A stretch of 64,000 nucleotides of DNA from Byssothecium circinans (GCA_010015675.1 ML976991.1:775805-839804), one strand, 5' to 3'. Counted from the first letter of the stretch, positions 12,529-24,686 are shown. Numbers and translations are program-made. The notes: a model not told the origin generated them from the sequence alone.

Positions 12529-15500
12529 ATGTCGCGCTGCGATCAGGCTCTTGGCCCTCGGGTCGACCCATCATGCCGCTCCTTTGATTTTACCCTCTCC
12601 TTCGAAGACCTGTTCTTTGCAATAACACCAAATGCCGCACTGCTCGTCCTCGCAGCCGTACCGATCGCGCGTCTGCTCACGGCCCAGGATGTTGTACGAC
12701 GCACGAAATCAGTCGCGGTCAAGACTGTAAGTGATAAGGCATATCTCGCCTTATGCCACGTCTATACTTCGAGACTGATTACACTCGAAACCGTAGGCTT
12801 TGTATTCCATACTTCTTGCATGTCAGTCGACCTTCCTGGTCCTCAGATCTCGGCAACCGCAGCTGCATACCCTTGCCTCTGTCGCGGCCGATGTGCTTGC
12901 GATTGTAGCCGTCTTCGCCGCCGCCAGCCTCTCATGGCTCCAGCACCACCGTTCTGAGCAACCCTCGGCGCTACTCGCCATCTTTTTTGCCATAATCTCG
13001 ATACTCAATATCGCACGCGCAAGGAGCCTATGGCTCATACCTCATTCGATAGGACCGGCAGTCTTGCAAACTCTTATCCTTTTGCAAACTATTGGTATCC
13101 TGTTCGCGGAATCACTCGGCAAGAAAGACGCCCTGCGCTTTCCGGAGAAGTTTCACTCCTCTGGTCCGGAGCCGTTTACTGGGTTTTGGAACCTCGTCGG
13201 GTTTTCTTGGCTGTTCGGAACCTTAAGGCGCGGATATCATAGCATTCTCTACGTTGACGATCTACCGGATCTCGATTACCGCCTCGACTCGGAAGCTCTT
13301 CGAGACCAGCTGGCCGGTACCTGGTCCAAATGTATGTCGACCATTGTTTATTGTTTACGATATTGCTCACCTACTTCACAGATGACAAGACTAAGAAACG
13401 CAGCCTCCTGATGGCGTGCTTCCACGCCTATGCACCCTATTTCCTGTCGGCAATCATTCCGCGCCTCATTTTGAGCGCCCTTAAATTCGCACAGCCTTTC
13501 ATGATAACTAAGCTCATCCGCTTCGTGGGCGACAAGAGCGTGCCAAACGACATCGGCCGAGGCCTCATAGGTGCCTATGCACTTGTCTATCTTGGCATGG
13601 CCGTAAGAATATTCCAACTTCTCGACCGCAGAGTATATTTTGAGCTGACCAATTTAGTTATCTACGGCACTACACGGTTACATGACGTTTCGATTTCTCA
13701 TCCGTCTCAGGGGTGGTCTCATAGCCCTTATCTATCAGCAAACTGTAGAGGCGCGAGCCGTTGATCTCGGTAGCATCAACGGTCTTACCCTCATGGGCAC
13801 CGACGTGGAGCGCATCGTCCTTAACTTTTTGACTATACATGAAGTCTGGGCATCACTAATGGACATAATCATTGCTATCTTCTTACTCCAAAGGCAGATG
13901 TTTCTTGCATGCCTTGTCCCGGCAGTAGTTACTTTTGGTGAGATCTCCACTTCCTTCCGGCATGATATTCGGTGATGTTTGACTGATACATCGCCTCGCA
14001 GTATTCGTGTTGGGTACATTCCAATTCTCGGCGTGGGCTAAGGCTGCCCAACGAGTGTGGATTGAAAATGTCGAAAGGCGACTGGGCGTCACCACCGTCA
14101 TGCTCGAAGCTATGAAAACCGTCAAAATGCTTGGGCTCAGCGAAAAGATGTCCAATATCATCAGCAACTTTCGTATAGTCGAGATTGATAGCTCATCGAG
14201 ATACCGCAAGATTCTCATTGGCATCATATTCTTTTGTAAGTACCAAATAACGATCTCCCATGTCAAAGTCATACAGTCCATGGCTGACCTCTTCATCTGA
14301 TAGCCGTATTACCGCAGAACCTCGCACCGATGCTAACATTCGCGGTATTCTACGTTATTGCTGCAGCGAGGGGCGACAACTCGATCCTTGCAGGACAGGC
14401 GTTTGCGTCACTGTCTCTCATTTCTCTTGTCACATTGGCAGCTTTGACCTTCATCAAAGCCATTCCCGCTCTCATTCAGTGCTTCAGCAGCTTCGACCGG
14501 ATTCAGGAGTACTGCAGTCAGCCTGTCCGACCTCACCATGTGCTGGAGGATCATAGCTCGCAGCAGGCATCTTTGAGAGGCCTTAACACAGGATCAGAAG
14601 TAGAACTGACTACAATACAGCAAACTGGTGCTCGCACAAGTGGGGAAAGTCCTTTCGTCCGTTTTCGCGACCAGGATGTTGCGTGGGAAAAAGCTGGTCC
14701 GGCAATCCTTAGGAGCCTCAGAGCCGACATATACGCACGGCGTTTCACGGTCATTCTTGGTCCAACAGGAAGCGGCAAGTCGACTCTTCTGGAGAGTATA
14801 CTTGGTGAGGCAGTCACAATGAAAGGTGATACCGATCGACGCTTCTCCACGGCTGCATACTGTGCCCAGGTGCCATGGTTGATCAATGGTAGCGTTCGAG
14901 AGAACATTGTGGCCGGCTCCTCCAGCCAAACCGACGAAAAATGGTACAAAACGGTGCTTTGGGCTTGTGGACTGGAGAACGATATCGCAGGTCTCAACTA
15001 TGGGGACCGTACTCCTGTTGGAAACGGTGGTAGCAATTTAAGCGGTGGTCAAAGGCAGCGCGTGGTGAGTGACCAAAATCCAGCCGCTGATGTCTATCAT
15101 CAAATAAGATCTGACTTACCCCCATCTAGGCTCTGGCGCGGGCCATCTATTCGAGGCAAAAGCTGGTCCTTTTAGACGATGTCTTCAGTGGCGTCGATGC
15201 CCGCAACACTGCACTCATATCTGAACGGCTTCTCGGACGTCAGGGACTTCTTCGCACAAGCCTCACTACCGTAGTACTCATTACTCATTCTCGTAAGTGG
15301 CAAAGCATGTCATGAACTATATGTAAGCAGAGACTGACCGCCATGTAGCATCCCTTATATCCCTTGCTGACGATGCCATAATCGTGGAGAATGGGACAAT
15401 CACAGAGTGTGGCAGTATAGATCTATTGAAGGCTTCGGAGGGGTATACCGCTAGGCTCCAACTCCAGGCACCATCAGGGTCGAAGGGAATCGAGGAATTA

Positions 15501-17748
15501 CCATCCAAAGAGCAATCTTCGCACTCCGCGAATGATGCAGCTACAGCTGACGCAGAAGCGTTGATGGAGCTGAACGAGGAGGCGCAGGATCTGAGACGTC
15601 AGACAGGAGACCTCTCCGTCTACAGCTATTATTCCAAAGCTGGTGGTCATGGAACTGTCGCCGTAATGCTAATCACGGTGGCCTTGTGGGTGTTTTGCAC
15701 CGAGTTCTCTGGTATGTCCACTTAAATACCCCTTACTTAAGTTGACACGCTCACATTCACAAAACGCAGTCATCATCGTTGATTGGTGGTCCACAGCGAG
15801 TGCGAAGACACAAGGCCATACCAACAACGGGTTGTATCTGGGCGTGTACATCGGTATCGGATTCTTAGGAGCAGGTTTTCTGCTCAGCGAGTTGTGGTTA
15901 GTTTTCTGGCTCAGCATGTTCGAGAGTGCCACAATGTGACTTACTCCTGCAGGCTCATATTCGTCACCATCATATCCAAAACCGCCAAACGCCTCCATGA
16001 AGATCTTCTCAAGGCGGCAATGAGGTCAGTCGAGATAAGAAAAATAGAATGTGACTAAAAACTGACTGAACGGATAGCGCTCCCTTGCGTTTCTTTCAGG
16101 AGACGGATGTTGGCTCGATCACCAACCGGCAAGTCCAAAGGCTCTGCTTGCTCGTTACAAAGACTGACCTCTTTAAGCTTCAGTCAAGACATGGAGCTAG
16201 TGGGCCTGGATCTCCCCACGATCGCCACCAATTACATTATCTGTGGGTGCAATCCGCTCGACTAGTCCAAAAAGTGGTGCATAGCTGACTGGGTGCATCA
16301 AAGCTGTGTACGAATGCATCGCCAAGATTGCCCTACTTGCCATCTTTGGCAAGTACTTATCGGCAACCCTGCCAGTGATTGCGGGAAGCGTTTTCTTCGT
16401 GCAGCGATTTTACCTTCGAACGTCCCGTCAGGTGCGACTACTCGACATCGAAGCAAAAGGCCCCGTATATTTGCACTTTCTCGAGACGACAAATGGCGCC
16501 AAAACGGTCCGCGCATTTGGATGGCAACATGAATCCAAGCAGAAGCTTCATGCGCTGCTTAACCGGTCGCAGAAACCAGTTTATCTACTCTATTGCATTC
16601 AGCAATGGCTTGCCCTAGCACTGGACATCATCGTGGCAATACTCGCGGCCGTCCTTGTCACGATTATGGTGGTCTGGAGGGACTCGTTCGATCCAGGAGC
16701 TGTCGGTGTCTCGCTCGTGTCGGTGATGACTTTCAATCTGAACTTAGCCATGCTTGTCAAGTCCTGGACTGCTCTTGAGACTTCGATTGGTGCGATTGGC
16801 AGGGTGAAGTCATTTGTAGAAGAGACAGCATCGGAGGAGACAGAGTTGGGAATACACCACCCTCTACCTGGGCCCGAAAACTGGCCGTCTAATGGAAAGA
16901 TCTGCTTCCGGAACGTTACGGCAACTTACAAGTAAGCTACTAGGTCCACTGGGCATGTTCGCTGGTTACTGACGCAACAATAGATCCGGCGGTGCCCCAA
17001 TCCTGAAAGATGTGTCTATCTCCATCGCTGCTGGGGAGAAAGTAGCCATCTGTGGGCGTTCTGGTAGCGGAAAGACATCTTTCATACTGAGCTTATTGCA
17101 CATGATCCCTTTCACGGGTTCTGTCGCGATAGACGGAGTCGAGACGCATGATCTGATTCTATCGGATCTCCGTTCGCGCATCAACGTTGTGCCGCAAGAA
17201 CCCTTTCTGATGCCTGGGTCGATACGGTTCAACATCGATCCTCTCGGCCAAGTACAAGACGAGGTAATGATGTCGACGCTGCAACGGCTGAAGATCTGGG
17301 AAAGGGTGACTGATTGTGGCGGTCTCGATGCGCAAACATCGCTATCCTCATGGTCTGTCGGAGAGAGGCAGCTATTGTGTATGGCAAGGGCGATGGTTCG
17401 GCAAAGTCAGATCTTGATCCTCGACGAGGCCACAAGCAGGTAAGTTCGCTGAATCCATGCAGAATTTTGTGCGGTTTGGCTAACTCACAACCAAGCGTCG
17501 ATGATGTGACAGAGTCCGTGATGCAGGATGTCGTAGACAATGACTTTTCCGCCCAGACTGTTCTGGCTGTCGTTCACCGATTGCGATACATTGACCAATT
17601 CGACAAGGTTGCGGTCCTGGATGGAGGTGTACTCGTTGAGTTCGATAAGCCCAGCACCCTGCTGGCGGGGCAGTCGCTGCTGGCCGAAATGTATCAGGCG
17701 GGATACGGAGTGGGAGGAGTCAGGTCCCCCGGGTCGGCGCAAACATGA
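12529..17748 (+). CDS. ABC transporter, ABCC/MRP subfamily (full-length, 15 exons)
   Basis: Exons 12529-12726, 12797-13331, 13382-13602, 13658-13937, 14002-14235, 14304-15064, 15130-15292, 15349-15711, 15770-15896, 15953-16024, 16078-16128, 16178-16242, 16304-16931, 16984-17439 and 17496-17748 join in phase to 1468 residues, the usual MRP size. The order is an N-terminal membrane domain, TMD1, NBD1 (Walker A GPTGSGKST near 640, signature LSGGQRQR, Walker B VLLDDVFS), TMD2 and NBD2 (Walker A GRSGSGKTS near 1257, signature WSVGERQLL, Walker B LILDEATS). Asp in place of the catalytic Glu in NBD1 is normal for ABCC proteins. It likely pumps conjugates or toxic metabolites across the plasma or vacuolar membrane. 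One intron (16129-16177) is GC-AG. Confidence 0.9.
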
Positions 17749-18077
17749 GCGTGGGGTAACGACCGAAGTATCGATGAGCGATGATGAGGTTGGAGTACAT
17801 GTGAATCTGGAACGTGAGTTTTCGTGGATATAGTTGATCTCTAATAGAGATATTCACGACACTTCAACACATCGTAGTGGTCGAGCTAGAGATTCAAGTC
17901 GTCGCAGCGGGAAGCCTTTATCTGACATAGAGTAAGCTTTAAATTGATACTTGATAATTGATATGGACACGGGTGAATGACCCAAGAAAAGAAAAGCGAG
18001 CTGCAAGCAGCCATCTGCGAGCAAAAACTAGACCAACGTCGCGTCTGATCTTGTGGAAGAGTAGAGAACTATTATCT
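17749..18077. other. Convergent 3' flanks of ABCC gene and Zn2Cys6 gene
   Basis: This is a 329-bp A/T-leaning spacer between two convergent genes. Nothing else is seen. Confidence 0.5.
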
Positions 18078-19199
18078 TCAGCATGTTATGTTTCGCCAGG
18101 ATGCCATGAACCAGAACTCTGCTCCGGCAAGATTTACTATGCGGAGGTATTGTTGCATTACCCTGGTGGCGTATTCGTCCCGCCTAGATCCGACTGCATC
18201 GATGAAGTCATGTTCTATCTTGATAGGCCAGAACGTGACTGCCCGCATTGCTATGTGCACAGAGGCATCAATCCCAGATTGTAGTGATTCCAAGAGTTGA
18301 TTTGCTGCCGTGTAAGCTACTGGAGAGCATAGCTGAGTATCTTCCATCAACGCTCGAAGCTGGACCATGCATGACGATAGCAACGGAGGAAGCGATCTCG
18401 ACGGGTCGGGTGCGTATTGGAAAATCGATCTGAAGGGCCCATTCCAGATGGCATCTTGGTTGTCCTCGAGAATAAGGTTCATGCCGCGCAAAAGCTGGAA
18501 AACCTCCAAGAGTGCTCCGACGGTGTTGTTCGCGCTCTCTGCGAAGGCATTCAGCGTGATCAAGCTCGTTGCAGCGAAGAGAGCGTGGCAGTTCGTCGGA
18601 GTGATGTCCGGTAGCACTCTGTTGATCTCTGCGATGGCAGCTGATTGATGACTTGACGCTTGAATGCGATGTTTTGTTGATAGCGGATCAATGTATGCTA
18701 GATGTGAGGCCGAGAATCCGAGGATGCAATGCATTAAGAACTTGTGTCGAAATGCTTCCTGGGTAACCAGAAAGCCCCAAGTCTGCTTCGCTCGATCATT
18801 GCCAGGAACGGTGAGGTGGGCATGAGCCGTGTAGTGGTGCATGAGTTCGAGATCTTCCATCCAGCCATCGGTCAGGTCAACCGAATGGCGGCATGCCGAG
18901 CTGCCTCGCGGAAGCACCGGTACTGTAGTGTCCGAGGATCCAGCAGGGCTGGTATGTGAGGACGATTGGCCAGATAGCGTACTGCTTGCACGGTCGTCCG
19001 GTAGCTGCGACGTAGCAGGAGAGCCCAACAAGCTGCAATCTACGCCATATTTGATACAATTAGAACAGGGCGACCGCTCGTTACACTGAAGCGTTTAGTA
19101 AGAGACTCAGCGTAGAGGCTGAGGCTTATTAACCTTGACGCGTCTCGCTTTGCATTGTCTGCATCCATTTCTGGATTTTTTGGAGCCCAAACGTGGCAT
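18078..19199 (-). CDS. Zn2Cys6 transcription factor, sterol-uptake-control (Upc2)-like
   Basis: The long frame alone starts without a DNA-binding domain. A 48-bp intron (19086-19133, GTTAAT...TTCAG) joins it to a 66-nt exon (19134-19199), completing a full zinc cluster: C-RQ-C-KARRVK-C-NERSP-C-SN-C-IKYGVD-C, residues about 13-39. The 357-residue product continues with a Ser/Thr linker and the short helical effector domain of Upc2-type fungal regulators (MEDLELMHHYTAH, then FRHKFLMHCILGFSASHLA). It is expected to be a nuclear, sequence-specific transcription factor. Its position between the ABCC transporter and two oxidoreductase genes makes it a candidate local regulator, which is inference. 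The intron falls just before the third zinc-ligand cysteine. Confidence 0.85.
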
Positions 19200-20296
19200 T
19201 GTAAGCCAGATTCGAGAACGCGAAAGTGCGAGAGCGAGAGCGAGGGCAGACTGAGAGCGGGAGCGAAAGCGACAGCCCTATGAATGGCGCCCTTGGCTGG
19301 TGCTAGGCCGGAACTACAAGTACTTGTACGACCATCGTACTCGCATTCGACCTGCATCTGCATCCAGAACATAGCCAGTATGCCAAAAGGCGAGCTGCCC
19401 GCATTCAACGACAATAGGCAATATACCGTGCATAACGGTTGGAATGGAAAAGCAGGATGCCTATAGTATATGACACTTCTAGATGATTTTTTGGCGCACA
19501 AGTTTGTCGCTTGACAGGAGGGGATCTGTCGCAGCAGCATGCATCATGCCAGCGGACACAGTACCTTCGTGTGGCGGCTTTAGATGCCCGGCCTACTACC
19601 CGTTCCCGCTACCAGATTTCCTAAAATTGCCTTTTGATTCGACCGTAGCATTTGTACGCGCACTGTTCTAAATTTACGCAGGCGGGGCGAGGACTGGTCC
19701 GCGGATCTGAGTCGAATCCTGCTGTTTCGCCCATCGTTCCCGACAACAGCGGACGAAAAGGAACGCTCAAATCGGTAATCGAGCGCTTATGTTATGCAAG
19801 CGGACTTAAGTGAAATCTAACTCAAGCGTTTGTGTCACGTACGCGGACTTTAGTCATGTTTAGCATTCATCGAAGCTTCGACGCGGATTCGTAGTCTCGA
19901 TAACAAACCGAAATGACCGCTCTACTCAAACAACAAGCACCCCTGAAGCACTGAAGTCAAATACGCCAAAGGTTACGCTGGAGCTTTGCGGAACGGCTGC
20001 ATTTCACTGTCCCTTCGAAGGAAAATCTGCGACCTTTTGAAACTGCGGTGATGGCCATAACAGAGGTGTCCCAAGATGTTCCAAGTATACGCCAAGCTAC
20101 TCATAACTCACTAGATTGTGGATAAGATCTTGGGTTACGATGACGTGGATGCGGCCACGGCAGCTGAGCTGAGCCTCGAATGTATGGGATGCTAATTTAA
20201 AGTCACAGAGAACAAGCGAAGATGCTGGACAAAAGTAGAACGGTCTATGGAGTATAAACTAAAACGCTACTACGCTCCGCGAGTAACGTTGAGAAC
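19200..20296. other. Intergenic, 1.1 kb
   Basis: This holds the promoter of the leftward Zn2Cys6 gene and the 3' flank of the next leftward gene. A purine-rich hexamer-like tract (repeats of GAGCGA and GCGAAA) spans about 19207-19276. No ORF with family resemblance and no tRNA is seen. Confidence 0.5.
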
Positions 20297-21109
20297 TCAA
20301 TTGATGAAAGCAAACATCTTGATCTCAATGCTTTGCCTAGGCTCTTCGTCTGTCCACCTGGGATCTACAAATGCAGTATGAGGAAGTGTCATTCCGTTTT
20401 CAGCCTTGGAGTCGAACTGCTTGAAGATCACAGGCTCTTCTGGCGTCTGACCTTCGAGATACACCCACTCGTGCCCGGGTGAGTATTTCACATTGCCGAG
20501 CTCGCTCCAGGAATTCTCGAAGATCATCCTGGTCGGGATGATATCTCCCGTTTTCACGGTCTCCCAGTTCATCACGGCCAGAGGATCGCGCTTGATCGCC
20601 TTGAGCGGCCTCCAAACATTGATCGCCAGTATACGGCCAGATTCAAGAGCGGCACGCTCCTCAGGGTCCTTAATGACGTTCTTGAGATGGTTTAGGGCAC
20701 CAGCAGATGTGAAGTCCGTATGGACGCTATGTGCAGGCGCCTTGTTGTCCGCACGTTTGTTTGAGTCCTCAGCCAGACTGCGAATACGATGCGTAAAGGT
20801 GACGACCTTATAAGCGCCAGTAAGTCGCTTGACCAAACTTTCCGTTGCTGGTAATAGAATGTTGCGAATCTCGTCTTCGGAAGTTGCCTTGTCAAGGCCT
20901 GGCACAGGGTCTTTGACGTATTGAAAACCGTTCTTGTCCAACGTGTATTGTTTCTGGCGAGCGTCATGGATAGGCGTGAGGATCTCTTCCACCCAGGTTT
21001 GATAGCGCTCGAATTGCTCCTCCGTGCCTGGCTTCGTAAAATCAAGCACATCGACTTGGTCCTCCTTATCGTAGTGGTAACGGAGTTTGGTTTGAATTGC
21101 GGTAGCCAT
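20297..21109 (-). CDS. AsaB/CmcJ-type oxidoreductase (GA4 desaturase / 7-alpha-cephem-methoxylase-like family)
   Basis: This single exon of 270 residues has the usual length for the family. Diagnostic stretches are an N-terminal LRYHYDKEDQ, the middle HSVHTDFTSAG (about 128-138, with the HxD-like pair), INVWRPLKAIKRDPLAVMN, and the C-terminal EWVYLEGQTPEEPVIFKQFDS followed by HTAFVDPRW. Relatives in Aspergillus and bacterial cephamycin clusters (AsaB, CmcJ, NvfI-related) act as hydroxylases or isomerases in secondary metabolism and use a 2-oxoglutarate-dioxygenase-like fold. The substrate cannot be read from sequence. The protein has no signal peptide and is presumably cytosolic. It lies between the Zn2Cys6 regulator and the berberine-bridge oxidase. 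Confidence 0.85.
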   Translation of the reverse strand: MATAIQTKLRYHYDKEDQVDVLDFTKPGTEEQFERYQTWVEEILTPIHDARQKQYTLDKNGFQYVKDPVPGLDKATSEDEIRNILLPATESLVKRLTGAYKVVTFTHRIRSLAEDSNKRADNKAPAHSVHTDFTSAGALNHLKNVIKDPEERAALESGRILAINVWRPLKAIKRDPLAVMNWETVKTGDIIPTRMIFENSWSELGNVKYSPGHEWVYLEGQTPEEPVIFKQFDSKAENGMTLPHTAFVDPRWTDEEPRQSIEIKMFAFIN

Positions 21110-22545
21110 GTCTGCTTAAAGAATCGAGAAAGAGCAGAGTAGTGATGACGCACAAAGAATTCTGAACTGAGTATGAGAACTGGTCAGTAAACCCTAGTGA
21201 GCCTTTATAAAGTATGGAAGTCGATCTCGCCACATGCGTGTTATGCGGCCTTTGTATTCGGTCCTGCCCGATGTAATGCCCATGCCGTCGTTATTCTATT
21301 ACACCCGGCGCTGATGCGAGGCTAGCATGGATTAAGGCCATCATGATAGGATGATTGACCATTAAAGTGAGTGCAACGCTTATTACTTGCGTGCTTGTAA
21401 GGTTTTATATAGGTGTTTCATACCATGGTAGTCGCACAGGCGCTAATCGTACTCGCACTCGCATTCGTATTCGCTTCGTATAGCGTTGGATAGCGTATTA
21501 ATCTACACAGTATGAATTCAAGAGGAAAGAAAATACCCTTGCGCTAACTATTGTTCGTATTGGTTCCTGTGCGCTAGCATGATTGCCGCGAATGGATCTG
21601 CAGGGCGCTAAATCGCTGGTCGTTATTGTATTCCTGAACTGCTTTGAAGTCACAGCCTGGGCCGCTGTCACTTTCTTTGTTTTTGATGCAAACGTATCAA
21701 AATGCACAGGCCTTGACTGCACATTGAGTTAGATTGTAGTTGCACTTTCATTTCTAATTACGTAAGTCCTAACAACTGCTGCCAGCTCTAGTTTGTGAAG
21801 TTCTGACATAAGGACAGCCTTTCTAACGTGCATATGTCGGTTTTTTCTGTCCGCGAGTTTCGCAAGCATCGTGCGGGAAGGCTACCTGAGGAAACGGCTG
21901 TGCAACTTGAAGATACAGAATCCATAATTCCGAAGCACAACATGCGTTGAAATGATCCTGTAATGTTATGAAGGATTATACTTGATGTATTGCTCATCAA
22001 GAGTATCCATCATTGTAGCCCTTTTTTTCTGGACTTCAGTTCCAATAGATTTTCTCAATCGATCGACGACATGTAGCACCCTCTAAATGTATCACTATCT
22101 TGAACGCCTTGTATTATAATTACTTGCCTGCAAGCCATATGTCATTACTTCATTGCAACATTCCAGCACAGCGATATTACTAGGCCATTACGTAACTGCG
22201 TTGCAACATTGGACCTCAGGACCTCCGCGACCCTTTCAGTCCACGTACACACTACACACGATGTCGCTGGCTTGGAGATGATTCTCATCTCGATTACACT
22301 TCCAATCTCATAAGAGCTGGACCAGTTGGGCTTTGAGTCGATCACCAAAGTAGCTGACAAGAGGAATCACGCTTCAAGTGTATTGGACACCTGTGCTTTG
22401 GCCTTGGAAAACCGCCCTGAAATGCAACGACTAGCTGTAAAACGTGTCGAAGGACACCGGCATGCTGTCGAAATAATAAAAGATATATTTACACACTATA
22501 GAAGATAATTTTAAATCCATGTCGAGGGAAGCGGAAGCCTATCGC
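21110..22545. other. Intergenic, 1.4 kb, A/T-rich
   Basis: The stretch 21700-22510 is clearly A/T-richer than flanking genes, and its frames are short and stop-filled. Degenerate TCGCAC/TCGCAT/TCGTAT hexamers occur near 21443-21470. There may be decayed mobile DNA here, but I could not identify any element. It contains the promoter of the AsaB-like gene at its left end. Confidence 0.4.
21203..21212 (-). promoter_or_regulatory. Probable TATA box of the AsaB-like gene
   Basis: The palindromic CTTTATAAAG lies about 95 bp upstream of the start codon at 21109. This spacing is plausible for a fungal TATA element. It is supported by sequence only. Confidence 0.4.
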
Positions 22546-23988
22546 TTACTCGCTCTTGGCGTGAGCGATCTTGAATCCTCCTGGCATAAGATCTGTGTAT
22601 ACTCTGGCAGGATCATACTGTTTGCAAAAGGACAGCTCAGAGATTTTCAGAATAATCTAGTATTTAACCGAGGCTAATTTCAACACATACTTCGCCCGGA
22701 TAGCTTTGAGCTTCTTGACGCTCTCAGTGCCGTAGCTCTTAAAGGCCTTTTGGTCCTTGCTGGCGTCATTAAGGTAGATGTACCGAGTCATGAGATCCTT
22801 CGCTTTTAGTTGCGACTCGATCTCTGCGTTAACGTCATTGACAAACTGGTAAATCTCAGCGTCATACTCAGCACTGCTCCAAGAAATGGCTTCCTCAACC
22901 CAGAATGCGGGTTCTACATCGATGTTTTGCGGGGACCCCTTTGACTTTGCTGCCATTGTGCGTGTGACGGAGTTGTAAGCTAGACCAGCAAAGAACCCAG
23001 GAATGTGATTGGCAAGGTCCCTCTCCTTCAGCAGGCTGAACCAAGTGTCATGGATGATATCCATTCCCTCGCGAGTCGCCTTTGCCGAAATAACGTGAAA
23101 GTTCTGTCTGAACCCGTGACCGGGACCACCCTCCTCGAAAGCAAACCTCAACAGACGGCTGTACTCTGCGAGTGACATTGCCTTCATCGTGGAGGTATCG
23201 TTGAGTGACTTGATAGTGCCGTCGTAGAATTTCTTCGCCGGTCCAGACGATGGAACGACAGAGCCGTTGTACAGGAGCGTAGACTCGCAACTAGGGACTG
23301 TAAAGTTCGGCCCCCACCGGGCGACGGGCGTGATGGCAAATCCAGGCTCTACATCGCCATTGATGGTGTAATCGAGCAGGGCGTCAAGGTACAGATCCTT
23401 CGTCTCTTCGGATTCCTCGTACGTGGCTTCGGCGCGGAGGGTAGTTTCCAGTGGGAAGGTTTTGAGGTCGAAGCGAGTCACGAGACCGAAAGAATTACCA
23501 CCGCCTTGCAGGGCCCAATATAGATCGGAATATTCGCAATCCGCAGTGACCGTGGCAATGGTACCGTCGGCAAGTACGACCTATCGTTCGTTAGCAACCG
23601 GTTTGAAAAATTCTTCTAGGTACCGTACCTCGTAAGCCCTGATCTTGCCATTCGTAGCAGAGAGACCGTGAGCATTGCTAAAGTATGAAATTCCACCACC
23701 AAGGAGAAGGCCCGGGACACCGACGGGAGGAAGTCTTCCTCCAACGACAGTCACGTTTGTCCCGTCCAAGTATTCAAAAACATCGCCCCACCGTGGCCCG
23801 GGACCAATTGACATGGTCTGCTTATCTTCCGATAGTTTGAGTGTTTTCAGGTTCGTGCTTGAGATCTGCACGCCAGTAGAGTTGATGGTGGCAGCGCCGG
23901 GAATAGGCATATGGCCGCCACCACGCATAGCAAACGGCGTAGAGGAATTGACCAGAGTCTTGACAGCAAACGATAAATCTTGGGCATT
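22546..23988 (-). CDS. FAD-linked berberine-bridge-type oxidase, 5' end missing
   Basis: Coding segments are 23629-23988 (open without an ATG until MRGGGHMP at 23928), 22687-23580 and 22546-22617. The first intron, 23581-23628, is clean. The FAD-binding PCMH domain shows RGGGHMPIPGAA, VVGGRLPPVGVPGLLLGGGISYF and ALQGGGNSFGLVTRFDL. The C-terminal BBE segment shows YLNDASKDQKAFKSYG and YDPARVYTDLMPGGFK. Such enzymes are secreted or vesicular flavoproteins that oxidise metabolites, often in biosynthetic clusters. Family members have about 80 more N-terminal residues, including a signal peptide. Here the frame meets a stop just upstream, and a dispersed repeat begins there, so the copy looks 5'-truncated. 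The last intron needs a weak GTGTTG donor and gives a doubled Tyr, a further hint of decay or of a mis-placed splice site. Confidence 0.7.
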
Positions 23989-23989
23989 T

Positions 23990-24105
23990 CGAAGTCTTTT
24001 TTCCTGGCTTGTTGTTTCCTGCTATTACCTATTGCTACCTTCCTGCGAGAGTGAGGGCTGCGTGGCTGCACTGCATGCCGCTTTTACTGCTACGCGAGAG
24101 AGATA
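23990..24105 (-). repeat. Degenerate dispersed repeat, copy A
   Basis: Read on the minus strand, this stretch aligns with 55970-56080 on the plus strand over about 110 bp. Both share an identical ACGCAGCCCTCACTCT core followed by AGGAAGGTA, and many of the differences are C/T (GCGGCATG against GTGGTATG, CTCGCAGG against CTTGTAGG). It sits exactly where the coding similarity of the FAD oxidase stops. Confidence 0.65.
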
Positions 24106-24686
24106 CAATGGTGGGCTTGGACGGGCTTGGTGCGGTGAGTAGGAGTACAGTCCAGTACATGGTACGTTCATGTCTCCAATCCTACCTACATAGGTAGACA
24201 AGGCGTCTCACGGGATTTTGAGATGAGGATATGTGTCTTATGCAAAACTTAGAAATGAAGAAAGGTGGAGTGAAGTTAGAAATAGATCAGGGACATGTCT
24301 ATAGTAATCGAAAGTGAGTCGCCATAAGGCAGCCAATCAGGATTCAGACAATGGCGGAGGGGCAGAACCCTGCGTCAACGGCCGCCAAGCGGACGGTGGA
24401 ATAGAGCAGTGAGGTTTTGGTCCCTTGAAAACAACGTGAGGCTTGAATGAAAGCGAAGGCAGATGATACGTATGCTTTTTATCCAGTGCAACTTTTCTGA
24501 TAATGTTGCCCGTCTCGTGACACGCCCTTGCATTCTTTCAGGAACCCTGGACTGGAATCCCACGAATGACGTAGCTCTGCAACCTGCTACTCGAGAATCG
24601 CACCGACTCCATCGGACATCCACAGCTTCACCTGACCATCAACACTGAAAGAAAACCATAACAAACACCACAAGAACCAACTCAAC
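24106..24686. other. Intergenic, 0.6 kb
   Basis: This contains the residual upstream DNA of the FAD oxidase and the promoter of the rightward gene at 24687. A CTACCTACATAGGTAG near-palindrome is near 24180. No signal-peptide exon that would restore the oxidase was found. Confidence 0.5.

Noticed and set aside
24050..24148. Short minus-strand ORF starting MYWTVLLLTAPSPS upstream of the FAD oxidase
   Set aside because: It looks like a signal peptide but ends in a stop inside the repeat and cannot be joined in frame to the oxidase. It is not used as exon 1.
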